Below are positions 18,756-28,562 of a DNA stretch of 35,626 bases, in pieces. The position numbers were made by a program, and so were the translations under genes. Numbering within the stretch: position 1 is the first letter of the stretch; the number at the start of each line of letters is the position of its first letter. The notes under the pieces are model-generated. The model searched no databases and was not told where the DNA came from. It saw only the letters and a program-made list of their open reading frames with translations. Origin of the DNA: Anaerolineae bacterium. Its GTDB lineage: Bacteria > Chloroflexota > Anaerolineae > JACIWP01. Location of the stretch: NCBI GenBank assembly GCA_028275445.1, contig JAPWUQ010000005.1, positions 1-35,626 on the forward strand. The letters are read 5' to 3'.

Positions 18756-21700
18756 CCGGATCGCTTCCAGACAGCCCACGAGGAAGCGCATCCCTGCCCT
18801 GGCGGCAGACAGCGATCGCGCTGGCCGCCATCCTGACGGTGCTGGCCGGCACCTTCCTGCCCCCGCCCCTGCACGACCATATCGCCGTCTGGCAGGCGAT
18901 TTGGCTGGTTGCCTTATTCCTGGCCAGCGCATGGGTGCCCGGCTACCTGTTGGACGAATGGCTGCATCTCAGCGGGGAGCAGGTGACGCCGGCCTCGCCG
19001 GCGGTGTGGATAGCGCTGTCCTGCGGCTTGCTGGCGCCGGCCGGCTGGCTGGTCCTGGCGCTCCACACGCCGCTGACGATGTTCGGGCTGTTGACCGCGG
19101 CCACCATCCTGGTCCTGCTCGCGCCGCATCTCATCGGGCGCATCAGCCCGCGCCCCTTGGTCTGGCCCTTCGGCCGGCAGGACAGGACCTGGTTATTCAT
19201 CCTGGGCATCCTGACGCTGACCCTGTTGGGATTGGCCGTCTGGGGGCCGGAGAACGCCGATAACTGGACGTACAACTCCTATATCCGCGAGTACATCGCC
19301 ACCAATGCGGTGAACGCCGCGCACCCATCATTTGGGGCGGGGATCCCGGACAGCCCCCGCATGATCTACAACGTCTGGCTGGTGTTCCAGGCCTTTCTGT
19401 CACGTGGGGTGGGACTGCACCCAGGCTATGCCTTCGCCCCGCCCTTTAAGGTGTGGATGGCGCTTATGGCCCTTGGGGCGGTATACACCCTGGCGGCGGC
19501 ATTGTTCCGCACGCCGGCACGCGCCCTGCGCGCCACCGCTATCTTCGCCGCTCTGCTGTTCCTGGCGCCGGGGTTCCGGGAACCCGGCTCGCAGTTTATC
19601 ACCACCATCAACTACGACAAGTACACCGCCCTTTTTGTGCTCATGCCGGCAGGGATGTTCCTGGTGCTGAAGGCGCTGGAGGGCGCCACCTGGCGGGATT
19701 GGGCCGGCCTGTTCGTGCTGGGCGCCGGCCTGTCCGCCGTGCACGCCGAGGTGCTGATGCTCCAGCTCCTTTCCTGCGGCTTTCTGCTGGTGACCCTGCT
19801 GGTACTGCGCCATCCTTTTCCCAGGCTTCGGCGCGCGGCCGGCGCCATAGCCTGCCTCTTCCCCTGGAGCGGGTTCGTCGCTTTCACCGCCTGGATGGCG
19901 CTGAAGCGGGGGCCGGCGCCGGGGAGCCAGGCATGGGAACTCCTGCATCAGGCCGATCTGGCGCAGGGGCGCATCCGCTTCCTGGGCGGCAGTCAGTGGT
20001 TCATCGTGGAACCGACGCTGGTGCTCTACCCACTGCTGGTGATCAGCCTTTTGCTCACCCCGCTGTTGCTTTCCCGCCGACTGCGGGGCCGACTTCCTAC
20101 CGCACTGCTGTTGGGCAACCAGATCGGCCCGCTGGTGCTGATGTTCCTGCCCGGACTGCCCAATTTGATGGATCAGTTCACGGAATTTAATACCCTGTGG
20201 CGCATCGGCTGGATATGCATGCCGGCCTTCACCATCATCTATATCCTGGACGGTTTTGAGGACGTCTGGCTCCCCTGGTGGCAGAGGGCCTGGACCGGAC
20301 TGCGCCGCATCCTGCCGGCGCCCCTGCGGTACATGCTCATCACCCTGATAGGAGCGGTCTGCCTGGCCGGCTTGGTCTGGACGGCGGTATCCGCTCTCCA
20401 GCGGGAGATCATCGGGTGGCGGGCCCGCCAGTGGACACCCAGCCCCGGGCTGTACGAGACACTGGCGCCCCTGGAGCCGGCGGTCAGCGCCATGGGCGCG
20501 CCCATGGTCCTGGCTTCCGCCGACGAGACCTACCAAATTCCTTCCATCTGGCCCTTCGCCCGTGTGCTGGCGACGCGCGGCATTCGCGGCACGCTCCCCT
20601 CCTTCCCACCGGAGCGCCAGGAGGAGGCCCTGGCCCGGCTCAACCTTGTCAATCAATGGGGTTCACTGGACCCGATCAGCCAGGAGATATTGGACGCGCT
20701 CCAGCGGTTCGATGTGGAACTGATCGTGCTGAACCGGGAGCAGATGCCGGCGCTGGAGGATCAATTCGACCGCCTGCCGGCGATGTACTGGAAATTAGCC
20801 CGCTCGAACACCCACAGCGTCTATCTCGTGCCGGGCGATCCCTCATCCCCGCTGGCAGTGGTCGGCATGGCGCAGGCGGCCTGGATGCGGGGCGACGAGG
20901 AAGAGGCCTGCCGCTTGTTTGACGAAGCCCACAGCCGCCTGCCCGATTTCGCCACGGCCACCGCCGGCGCCGCCTGGTGCGCCGAGCGCGCCGGCCGGGC
21001 CGGCGAGGCGCTGGACCTGTATCAGCAGGCCCTGGGCCAACTGGATGCTCTTCCGGCGATGCTCTTGGACGCGGCGCCGGCACTGCGGTCCTGGGCGATC
21101 AGCCGGCCAATGACGATACGACTGCTGGCGGACGCGTTCCTCCAGGACACCCATGCTTTCATCGCCGAACGGCTGTCCCGGCTGAGCATGCCTGCCCACG
21201 GGACAGCGAGCGGAGGCGCTCTGCTGTGGGTGGGGGGATGGCCGAGGCTGGCGGTGCAGGCGCCGGCGGGCACCCTGGCTTCCTTACAGCTCCTCAGTTC
21301 GGTCTCTTCCCCCGTGCGCCTCACACTGCGGGCAGAGGGAGCTGATGGGAATGCGGTGTTCTGCTCCCTCTTGGGAGGACGCTCGGACGGGGATCTGCGC
21401 GTGTGGACACAACATATGCTCCTTGCCGGCGAGGAGCAGTTGGTGGAACTGCCGGCGCTCTCCGATGAACGCCTCTGGCTGCAGGCGCAGGGTACCGATG
21501 CCGGCAGTTCCTGCATCGCCTACGGCTGGTACATCACAGAGGAACCGGGAGGCCCTGCTCCCCTCTCGCCAGAGGAAGAACGCCTGGCGGAGCGGCTCTC
21601 CACCACCCTACCGGGATGGGAACCGAGATGGGCAGGCGAGATTGCCCGCGCACTGCTCCGGCCGAAGGCCGGCGACCCGATACTGGCGACCGCCCTGGCC

Positions 21701-22159
21701 GGCCGGAACCTGCTCCAGGATGCGGACTTTGCCCTGGGGGAGGCCGGCCCCTGGCGGCGCATCGCGGCGAATCCCGCGGCCCAATTCGCCTTTCTGCCGG
21801 ATGAAGAAGGGGATCTCGCCGCCGTCGTGCAGGGAGAAGGAACGGTCTATCAGGGCGGATGGTGTCAGACGCTGGCGGTGACCCCCCGCGCAAAATATCT
21901 GTACCTGGTGCGGTTGTCGGCGCGACTGGACGCCGGCGGAAAGGTCATCGCCGGCTATTGGGATTACCGCCGGCTGGGGCAGTACCGCACCCAGGTGGTC
22001 CAAATGCTGAAGCAGTCCACCGATTGGACGGTGGTGCCGGCAGTGATAGAGGTGCCGGCCGGCGTGCGCTCCCTCAGCTTCTGTCCGGCCCTGCTCTCCG
22101 GTCCGGGCGAGGTGCGGGTGGACTGGGCATGGCTCCTGCCGCTGGATGCCCTGCAGTAA
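18752..22159 (+). CDS. Very large GT-C-like membrane protein with TPR-like and C-terminal CBM-like domains (1135 aa)
   Basis: ATG 18752 overlaps the previous TGA (ATGA); N-terminal multi-TM, loop 'ENADNWTYNSYIREYIA'; 'AQAAWMRGDEEEACRLFDEAHSRLPDFATATAGAAWCAERAGRAGEALDLYQQAL' TPR-like; 'NLLQDADFALGEAGPWRR...' CBM-like tail. The ORF track's 18146 start is an upstream extension. Confidence 0.75.
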   Translation: MTGSLPDSPRGSASLPWRQTAIALAAILTVLAGTFLPPPLHDHIAVWQAIWLVALFLASAWVPGYLLDEWLHLSGEQVTPASPAVWIALSCGLLAPAGWLVLALHTPLTMFGLLTAATILVLLAPHLIGRISPRPLVWPFGRQDRTWLFILGILTLTLLGLAVWGPENADNWTYNSYIREYIATNAVNAAHPSFGAGIPDSPRMIYNVWLVFQAFLSRGVGLHPGYAFAPPFKVWMALMALGAVYTLAAALFRTPARALRATAIFAALLFLAPGFREPGSQFITTINYDKYTALFVLMPAGMFLVLKALEGATWRDWAGLFVLGAGLSAVHAEVLMLQLLSCGFLLVTLLVLRHPFPRLRRAAGAIACLFPWSGFVAFTAWMALKRGPAPGSQAWELLHQADLAQGRIRFLGGSQWFIVEPTLVLYPLLVISLLLTPLLLSRRLRGRLPTALLLGNQIGPLVLMFLPGLPNLMDQFTEFNTLWRIGWICMPAFTIIYILDGFEDVWLPWWQRAWTGLRRILPAPLRYMLITLIGAVCLAGLVWTAVSALQREIIGWRARQWTPSPGLYETLAPLEPAVSAMGAPMVLASADETYQIPSIWPFARVLATRGIRGTLPSFPPERQEEALARLNLVNQWGSLDPISQEILDALQRFDVELIVLNREQMPALEDQFDRLPAMYWKLARSNTHSVYLVPGDPSSPLAVVGMAQAAWMRGDEEEACRLFDEAHSRLPDFATATAGAAWCAERAGRAGEALDLYQQALGQLDALPAMLLDAAPALRSWAISRPMTIRLLADAFLQDTHAFIAERLSRLSMPAHGTASGGALLWVGGWPRLAVQAPAGTLASLQLLSSVSSPVRLTLRAEGADGNAVFCSLLGGRSDGDLRVWTQHMLLAGEEQLVELPALSDERLWLQAQGTDAGSSCIAYGWYITEEPGGPAPLSPEEERLAERLSTTLPGWEPRWAGEIARALLRPKAGDPILATALAGRNLLQDADFALGEAGPWRRIAANPAAQFAFLPDEEGDLAAVVQGEGTVYQGGWCQTLAVTPRAKYLYLVRLSARLDAGGKVIAGYWDYRRLGQYRTQVVQMLKQSTDWTVVPAVIEVPAGVRSLSFCPALLSGPGEVRVDWAWLLPLDALQ

Positions 22160-22186
22160 CGATATTGCGAAGAGGGATGTATAGGG

Positions 22187-23047
22187 ATGGAGAACTACAA
22201 GGTCTCAATCGTGATGCCGGCATACAACGAGGCAGAGGCCATCGGGGATGTCCTGGACGCCGTGTTCGCCCTGGGGCTTCCCGAGCTTGAGGTCATTGTG
22301 GTGGACGACGGCTCCCACGATCGGACGGGCGAGGTCGCGCGTGCCAAAGGGGCGCGGGTGATTCGCCATCCGTACAACCGCGGCAACGGCGCGGCGGTGC
22401 GCTCGGGCATCCGCGCCGCGACGGGCGACATCGTGGTCATCATGGATGCCGACGGTCAGCATGACCCAGCCGACATCCCGCGCCTCCTGGAGAAAATGGA
22501 CAGCTATGACATGGCCGTGGGGGCGCGGCCGGCCGGCGCCGGCGCCTGGCACCGCAACCTGGCCAATTGGGTATATAACCGCTTCGCCAGCTACATCGCC
22601 GGCTTTCCGATCCTGGACCTGACCAGCGGCTTTCGCGCCATCCGCGCCCCGCTGGCCAAATCCCTGTGCTACCTCCTGCCGAACACCTTCTCCGCCGCGG
22701 CAACTATGACGCTGGCGGTGGCGCGCGGCGGCTACGGCATCACGTATGTGCGCATTCAGGTGCGCCGGCGCGCCGCCGGCAAAAGCAAAATCTCCCTCCT
22801 GCGCGACGGTTTCCGCTTCTTCGTCCTTATGGCCAAGGTGGCCACCCTCTTTTCGCCGCTGAAGGTCTTTGGGCCGCTCAGCGTCCTGGTCGGAGGCCCC
22901 GGCTTCGTCTACGCCATTTACCGGCTGGCCATCGGCAAAGCCTGGACCATCCCCATCACTATCTCCCTGACCATGGGAGCGCTCATCCTGGTGCTGGGCT
23001 TGATTTCCGAACAGATCGCCACCCTGCGCTTTCAGCAAATGGAATGA
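22187..23047 (+). CDS. Family 2 glycosyltransferase, DPM1/polyprenyl-phosphate sugar synthase-like
   Basis: 'VSIVMPAYNEAEAIGDVLDAV', 'EVIVVDDGSHDRTGEVAR', 'GDIVVIMDADGQHDPADIPRLL', two C-terminal TMs. Confidence 0.93.
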   Translation: MENYKVSIVMPAYNEAEAIGDVLDAVFALGLPELEVIVVDDGSHDRTGEVARAKGARVIRHPYNRGNGAAVRSGIRAATGDIVVIMDADGQHDPADIPRLLEKMDSYDMAVGARPAGAGAWHRNLANWVYNRFASYIAGFPILDLTSGFRAIRAPLAKSLCYLLPNTFSAAATMTLAVARGGYGITYVRIQVRRRAAGKSKISLLRDGFRFFVLMAKVATLFSPLKVFGPLSVLVGGPGFVYAIYRLAIGKAWTIPITISLTMGALILVLGLISEQIATLRFQQME

Positions 23048-23050
23048 GGC

Positions 23051-24073
23051 ATGGCAGAAACGTATCCTCCACTACGTGCCAGCATTATCATCCCGATGTA
23101 CAACGCCAGCGCATACATCGCCGGCTGTCTGGACAGCCTGCTCCATCAGACCGTCCCAAGGGATGCATACGAGGTGATCGTGGTGGACGACGCCTCGACA
23201 GATGGAAGCGCCGAGCTGGTACGAGCGCGGTATCCCGGCGTCCGACTGATCCAGACGCCGGCGAACCTGGGATTTGCCGGCGCCGCCAACCTGGGCGCCC
23301 GAGAAGCCCGCGGGAAATGGGTGGTGTTTCTGAACGCCGACACGCGGCTGGTCCCCGATTGGCTGGAGCATCTGCTGGCAGTGGCGGAGAGCGATGCGCG
23401 CATCGGCGGGGTGCAGGCGGTGCAGATATTTCAATGGCGCCGGCCCAGGGGGACCCACGAGGAAACGCCCTACTATCTGGACCTCTGCCCATGGGGCTTC
23501 ACGCGCTATTATCCGGCCGGCGGCCGCTCGGACCCCATCCCCACCATGTTCCTCTCCGGCGCCGGCTGTGCCGTGCGCCGGGAGTGGCTGGAACAATACG
23601 GGCCGCCTTTCGATCCGCTTTTTTATATGTACGGGGAGGATCGGGATCTGGCACTGCGCCTTATCGTCCAGGGCTACCGCATCTACGCCGTGCCGCAGGC
23701 CAGGATGTGGCATGATCATCCCAACCCACTGATCAATCCTGGGGTGGGACTGCACAAGGCGAACCTGGCGGCGCGCAACGGCTGGCTGGCGTATCTAAAG
23801 AACATGTATCTGGCGGAATTCCTGGCTTATGCGCCGGCCCTCCTGGCCGGCAGTTTCCTGCGCGCCTGGGAATTTCCGGGGCCTTTATGGCGCCGGCTGG
23901 CCGCCGGCCTGGGCTATTTCCTGCTGACCCTGGTCTACCTCGTGCCGGCGCTCTGGTTTTACCTGGTGCGCCACGCGGCGGAGCGGCGGCAGAACCTCCG
24001 CCGGCGCACCCAACCTGCCGGCTGGCTCCTGCGGATGCTCCTGACCCCGGCCGCGCGCCGCACCTGGGAATGA
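23051..24073 (+). CDS. Family 2 glycosyltransferase
   Basis: 'ASIIIPMYNASAYIAGCLDSLLHQT', 'VIVVDDASTDGSAELVRARYPGVRLIQTPANLGFAGAANLGAREARGKWVVFLNADTRL', 'YGEDRDLALRL'. Confidence 0.93.
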   Translation: MAETYPPLRASIIIPMYNASAYIAGCLDSLLHQTVPRDAYEVIVVDDASTDGSAELVRARYPGVRLIQTPANLGFAGAANLGAREARGKWVVFLNADTRLVPDWLEHLLAVAESDARIGGVQAVQIFQWRRPRGTHEETPYYLDLCPWGFTRYYPAGGRSDPIPTMFLSGAGCAVRREWLEQYGPPFDPLFYMYGEDRDLALRLIVQGYRIYAVPQARMWHDHPNPLINPGVGLHKANLAARNGWLAYLKNMYLAEFLAYAPALLAGSFLRAWEFPGPLWRRLAAGLGYFLLTLVYLVPALWFYLVRHAAERRQNLRRRTQPAGWLLRMLLTPAARRTWE

Positions 24074-24076
24074 GAT

Positions 24077-26452
24077 ATGAGCCGCCGGCATGGGTCGGAA
24101 ATTGTCATCCTGCTCACGCTGATGGGCCTGGCGCTGGCACTGCGCCTCTGGCGCCTGGGAGAAGAGAGCCTCTGGATAGATGAGGCCAACGCCTTCGCCC
24201 AAAGCGCCGGCACCTGGGCCGACGTCCTGCGCATATCCCGCCAGGAACCGCTGGATTTTCCACTGGAGCGCTGGATCCTGCATCCGCTGACCACCTACCC
24301 GCCGAATGAGTTCCTCTTCCGCCTGCCGGCGGCGCTGTGGGGCGTGTTGGGCGTGGCGTTGACCTATGCCCTGGCGCGGCAGATATGGGACAAGGAGACG
24401 GCCCTGCTGGCCGCCGGCCTGCTGGCCCTCTCCCCCTATCACATCCGCTACAGCCAGGAGGCGCGCAATTACACCAGCTTTCTCGCCCTGCACCTGCTGA
24501 CGCTCCTGGCGCTGGTGCGGGCCGTGCGCCGGCGGGGACGCGCCGACTGGATACTCTACGCCCTGGCCGCCGGCATCGCCCTCTATGACCACCTTTACAG
24601 CCTCATCGTCCTGGCATGGCAGTGGGGCCTGCATGCCCTGCTGGCCCTGGTGAACACCCGACGCCAGGAACCCATCGGGGGGATCGGCCGGCAAACCCTT
24701 CGGGCACATTCGCTGGCGCTCCTGGGGGCCGGCGCGCTCCTGCTTCCCTGGGCCATCTATGTCGCCGGCGGGCCGTTCCTGCAGGAGCTGGGCACCTCCA
24801 GCGGGTTATTCCATGCACCGGGGACCCTTCGCCTGGAGCCGGACCTGTTCCTGCGCATGCTGTGCTGGTTCACGGCCAATCGAGGGGAGGCAGTGCCGGC
24901 GGCATGGATCGCGCTGGTGGGGATGGCCGGCGCATGCGCCCTCCCCGCCAGACCGGCGCGCCGGCTGGCCTGGCTGACCACCATTTACATGGCCGGCGTT
25001 TTCCTGACGGTAGCGGTGCTGTCGCGGCTCAGCGGCACCTATCTGGCCTACCGCCGTCTGCTGTTCCTGCAACCTCTGCTGTTCCTGCTGACAGCCGGCG
25101 GGTATTTGGCGCTGGCACGCTGGGCCTGGCGGCGGATCACGCGCCGGCCGCGGTCGGCCGGCGAAGTGCTCCTGCCGGCCCTGTTGATCCTCGCGGCAGG
25201 GCTGGCCTGGACGCCGGCCCTCCGGGACCATTACCGCTCCGAAAAGGAAAACTGGCGGGCCGTCGCCCAGGTCCTGAAGAACGAGGCCGGCGAGCGGGAT
25301 TGGGTGGTCAACTGCGCCGACAGCGCCAACGCCTGGCAGGCCCTGCGGGTGTATCTGGGGCCGACAGCGAGGACCCTGCAGTTACTGACGCCGGCCCAGG
25401 CGGGACAGCGGCTTGGCTCCACCTCCCGCCGGCCGGCGCGCATCTGGTACATTCTGCCCATACCGGTGAATGAGGGCGCCGGCCAGGGCTGGCAGTTCAA
25501 CGACCCGCGCCACCTGCGCCCGCTGGACGGGGACCGCTCCCTGCCGCCCCATGCCCTGATGCTCTCCCTGGAGCGCTGGGAGGTGCCGGCCAAGGACCCA
25601 CAGTTTCTGATCCAGAGCCTGCTGGAGGCACTGGCACGCACCTATTCCACCTCGCTTCCCATCCCGCTGGACTGGCGCTTCAATGCCCTGAACGCCTGGG
25701 CATCCTATCACGATGCGCAGGGGGATTGGGCGCCGGCACTGCGCGCCTACCAGACGGTGATGGCTGTACCGGCGGTGCCCGCGGCTATCCGGGAAAATCT
25801 GGCCGGCCTGACGGGGTATCTGTCCTGGAGGCTGGAACATGCCGGCGAAGTGGTGCCAGGCTCCTACTGGGATGCGCCGCGCTTCGGGGAGGCCCTTCGG
25901 GCGTATGCCCGCCAGCAGGGCATGCCCGTGGAGAGGGCGGACCAGCTCATGCAGTGGACCCTGGCGCTGGAGGCGGAGATGGGAGAGGAGCTTCCCGCCG
26001 GCTCCCAGGTTTGGCGCTTTGAGCGCCCGGAGGACCTGGGGGCATGGGACATCCGCCTGGCCGGCGCGTCAGCACACATCGCGCCGGGCGCGGAATGCGG
26101 CGGTGGATGGGCCGGCTGTCTGCGCATCGAAACCCAAGGTGCCGGCTATCACGGCTCGCTGGAACGCCGCCTGCATCTGGAACCCGGGCGCGCCTACCTC
26201 CTGCGTTGCCGCATGCGCACTGCCTCGACGCTGGCCCTGCAGGGCAAGGTGCTGTATGTATCCTACCGCCAGGCATGGCGCCGGCCCGGCGCCTATGCCA
26301 GCGCCTTCTGGGGCAGTGCCGGCTGGCAGACCTTTGTGGCCCTGTTCGTCCCGCCGGCCGGCGTCTCCGAGATCACCCTGGCGCCGGTGCTGGTGGATCA
26401 TGCCGGCGCCCTGTGGATCGCCGAGGTGAGTGTCATCCCCCTCTCGCCGTGA
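24077..26452 (+). CDS. GT39/ArnT-PMT-like membrane glycosyltransferase with C-terminal CBM-like beta-sandwich domain
   Basis: 'LALALRLWRLGEESLWIDEANAFAQSAGTW' GT-C first-loop motif; C-terminal 'VWRFERPEDLGAWDIRLAGASAHIAPG...GRAYLLRCRMRTAST...' region about 26000-26449. Confidence 0.85.
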   Translation: MSRRHGSEIVILLTLMGLALALRLWRLGEESLWIDEANAFAQSAGTWADVLRISRQEPLDFPLERWILHPLTTYPPNEFLFRLPAALWGVLGVALTYALARQIWDKETALLAAGLLALSPYHIRYSQEARNYTSFLALHLLTLLALVRAVRRRGRADWILYALAAGIALYDHLYSLIVLAWQWGLHALLALVNTRRQEPIGGIGRQTLRAHSLALLGAGALLLPWAIYVAGGPFLQELGTSSGLFHAPGTLRLEPDLFLRMLCWFTANRGEAVPAAWIALVGMAGACALPARPARRLAWLTTIYMAGVFLTVAVLSRLSGTYLAYRRLLFLQPLLFLLTAGGYLALARWAWRRITRRPRSAGEVLLPALLILAAGLAWTPALRDHYRSEKENWRAVAQVLKNEAGERDWVVNCADSANAWQALRVYLGPTARTLQLLTPAQAGQRLGSTSRRPARIWYILPIPVNEGAGQGWQFNDPRHLRPLDGDRSLPPHALMLSLERWEVPAKDPQFLIQSLLEALARTYSTSLPIPLDWRFNALNAWASYHDAQGDWAPALRAYQTVMAVPAVPAAIRENLAGLTGYLSWRLEHAGEVVPGSYWDAPRFGEALRAYARQQGMPVERADQLMQWTLALEAEMGEELPAGSQVWRFERPEDLGAWDIRLAGASAHIAPGAECGGGWAGCLRIETQGAGYHGSLERRLHLEPGRAYLLRCRMRTASTLALQGKVLYVSYRQAWRRPGAYASAFWGSAGWQTFVALFVPPAGVSEITLAPVLVDHAGALWIAEVSVIPLSP

Positions 26453-26500
26453 ACCATCGGCCCCGCCAACTCCCCTTCCCCGTGTGCGGGAAAGCCCATA

Positions 26501-26531
26501 CAGGGGGCACACCAACAGGGGGTGTCCCCTG
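26501..26531 (+). terminator. Candidate imperfect terminator/attenuator hairpin
   Basis: cagggggcacacc/gggggtgtcccctg inverted repeat with one mismatch and one G-U, downstream of the gene ending 26452. Confidence 0.4.
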
Positions 26532-26533
26532 CT

Positions 26534-26562
26534 TTGTCGCTGGGGGATAGTGATGGTATACT
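26534..26562 (+). promoter_or_regulatory. Promoter TTGTCG-N17-TATACT with extended -10 (TGGTATACT)
   Basis: TTGTCG 26534-26539; TATACT 26557-26562; 17-bp spacer, about 40 nt before the TTG start at 26602. Confidence 0.65.
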
Positions 26563-26601
26563 TTTGGCATCATACTGCGCGTTGGCGGGAGAAGGGCATC
26601 G

Positions 26602-27729
26602 TTGAAGGTCGCGCTGGTGCATGATTGGCTGAATCAGATGGGCGGTGCCGAGGGGGTGCTGGAGGAGCTGGTGCGCATTTTCCCCGAGGCGCCGATCTAC
26701 ACGTCCATTTACTGGCGGGAAAAGATGCCGGCGGCGTACCAGGCCTGGGACATCCGCACCACTTTTCTGGACCGCTGGCTGCTGGTCAAGCGCCATCATC
26801 AACTGTTCCTGCCCATGTATCCCCTGGCCTTCGAGAGCCTGGATTTGCGCGGCTACGACGTGGTCATCACCAACAAGAGCGGCTTCTGCCACGGGGTGAT
26901 CACCCCCGCCGGCACCCTGCACATCTGCTACTGTCTCACCCCCACGCGCTACCTGTGGAACACCTGGGAATACCTGGAGCGGGAGCAGGCCGGCCGCGCC
27001 GCTCGCGCCGTCCTGGCGCCCTTCCTCCAGTACCTGCGGCTGTGGGACCGGCTGGCGGCAGACCGGGTGGACCGCTTCGTGGCCATCTCGCGGGAGGTCC
27101 AACAGCGCATCGCCCGCGTCTACCGCCGGCCCGCGGACATCATCTACCCGCCGGTGCATACCGAGCGCTTTCGGCCGGCAGATGGGCCGCACGATTATTA
27201 TCTCATCGCCTCCCGCCTGATCCCCTATAAGCGCATTGACCTGGCCGTGCAGGCCTTCAACCAGCTCGACCGGCCGCTGGTCATCGCCGGCGATGGGCGG
27301 GACCGCCGCCGGCTGGAGGCCATGGCCGGGCCGAATGTGCGCTTCCTCGGGCGGGTCAGCGACGAGGAGCTGGCGAAGCTGATGGCCGGCTGTCGGGCCT
27401 TCATTTTCCCCGGCCTGGAGGATTTCGGCATCGCGCCGGTGGAAGCGCTGGCCGCCGGCCGGCCGGTGATCGCCTATGCCGGCGGCGGGGCGCTGGACAC
27501 CGTCATTGACGGCCTTACCGGCGTCTTATTCTACGAGCAGAGCCCGGCGGCGCTGGCGGAAGCGGTGCGCCGGCTGGAGGCGCTGGGCGAGGACCATTTC
27601 GACCCGCTGGAACTGCGCCGGCAGGCGGAGCGCTTTTCCGCGGAGCGCTTCCGGCAGGAGTTTCGCGCCTATGTGGAGCAGGCCTACGCCGAACATGTGG
27701 CGTCCCTGCCGGCGCCGCGGCGGGCATGA
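26602..27729 (+). CDS. Family 4 glycosyltransferase
   Basis: 'VALVHDWLNQMGGAEGVLEELVRIFPEAPIYTSIY', 'FVAISREVQQRIARVYRRPADIIYPPVHTERF', 'FIFPGLEDFGIAPVEALAAGRPVIAYAGGGALDTV'; TTG start. Confidence 0.94.
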   Translation: MKVALVHDWLNQMGGAEGVLEELVRIFPEAPIYTSIYWREKMPAAYQAWDIRTTFLDRWLLVKRHHQLFLPMYPLAFESLDLRGYDVVITNKSGFCHGVITPAGTLHICYCLTPTRYLWNTWEYLEREQAGRAARAVLAPFLQYLRLWDRLAADRVDRFVAISREVQQRIARVYRRPADIIYPPVHTERFRPADGPHDYYLIASRLIPYKRIDLAVQAFNQLDRPLVIAGDGRDRRRLEAMAGPNVRFLGRVSDEELAKLMAGCRAFIFPGLEDFGIAPVEALAAGRPVIAYAGGGALDTVIDGLTGVLFYEQSPAALAEAVRRLEALGEDHFDPLELRRQAERFSAERFRQEFRAYVEQAYAEHVASLPAPRRA

Positions 27730-27752
27730 ACGTCACAGGAGGTAGCCAGGCG

Positions 27753-28469
27753 ATGGAACTGCGGCGCTATTGGTACATCATCTGGAAGCGCTGGTGGCTC
27801 GTGGTGGGGCTGGTACTGCTGACGGGCGTGATTTCCGCGCTGACCATGCCGGCGCGCCCGCAGATGTATCAGGCGCGCCTGCGGGTGACGGTGGGCCTGA
27901 AGCCCGAGGAACGCGGCCCTACTACCTATACCTACGACCGCTACTACACCTGGCTGACGTCGGAATATCTGATTGACAGCTTCAGCGAGCTGGTGAAGAG
28001 CCAGGCCTTCGCCGATGACGTGAGCGCCCGGCTGGCCGGCGCCAATCCCCCCATCCATGTGCCGGCCGGCGCCATCCAGGGCGCCACCGTCTCGGAACAG
28101 CTCCACCGCATCCTGACCATTATCATCACCTGGCCGAACCCGGAGGAACTGCGCGCCATCGCGGACGCGGCGGTGAGCGCCCTGCGGGAGGAGAACGCCA
28201 AGTATTTCGCCCAGTTGGGAACCGAGAGAGCGGATATTTACGTCATAGATGCGCCGGTGATCGCGCCGGTGGGACCGAGCCTGCGCGAGCGGCTGGACCT
28301 GCCCATCCGGCTGTTCCTGGCGCTGGTGGCCGGCATTGCCCTGGCGTTCCTGCTGGACTACCTGGACATCAGCGTGCGGGGCAAAGAGGATGTCGAGGCG
28401 ATGGGCCTGGTAGTGCTGGGACAGATACCGGCGCGCCGGCGTTTCCCCTGGGGCCGGCGGGGGCCGTAA
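27753..28469 (+). CDS. Wzz/chain-length determinant-like protein (paralogue 1)
   Basis: ATG 27753 preceded by aggagg; 'MELRRYWYIIWKRWWLVVGLVLLTGVISAL...YQARLRVTVG', C-terminal TM 'LFLALVAGIALAFLLDYLDISVRGKEDVEAMG.VVLGQIP'. Confidence 0.85.
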   Translation: MELRRYWYIIWKRWWLVVGLVLLTGVISALTMPARPQMYQARLRVTVGLKPEERGPTTYTYDRYYTWLTSEYLIDSFSELVKSQAFADDVSARLAGANPPIHVPAGAIQGATVSEQLHRILTIIITWPNPEELRAIADAAVSALREENAKYFAQLGTERADIYVIDAPVIAPVGPSLRERLDLPIRLFLALVAGIALAFLLDYLDISVRGKEDVEAMGLVVLGQIPARRRFPWGRRGP

Positions 28470-28484
28470 AAAGGCCCTGCCTTT
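28470..28484 (+). terminator. Small hairpin aaaggc-cct-gccttt between the wzz paralogues
   Basis: Perfect 6-bp stem, 3-nt loop directly after the TAA. Confidence 0.35.
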
Positions 28485-28511
28485 GCCCATGTGCCGTTCC
28501 TGTGGTACAAT
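28483..28511 (+). promoter_or_regulatory. Promoter TTGCCC-N17-TACAAT for second wzz/kinase segment
   Basis: TTGCCC 28483-28488, TACAAT 28506-28511, 17-bp spacer. Confidence 0.55.
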
Positions 28512-28562
28512 TTTACAGTGCAGTTCGGGAACGGGATAGAGAATAGAGAGGAGAGGTTCGCG

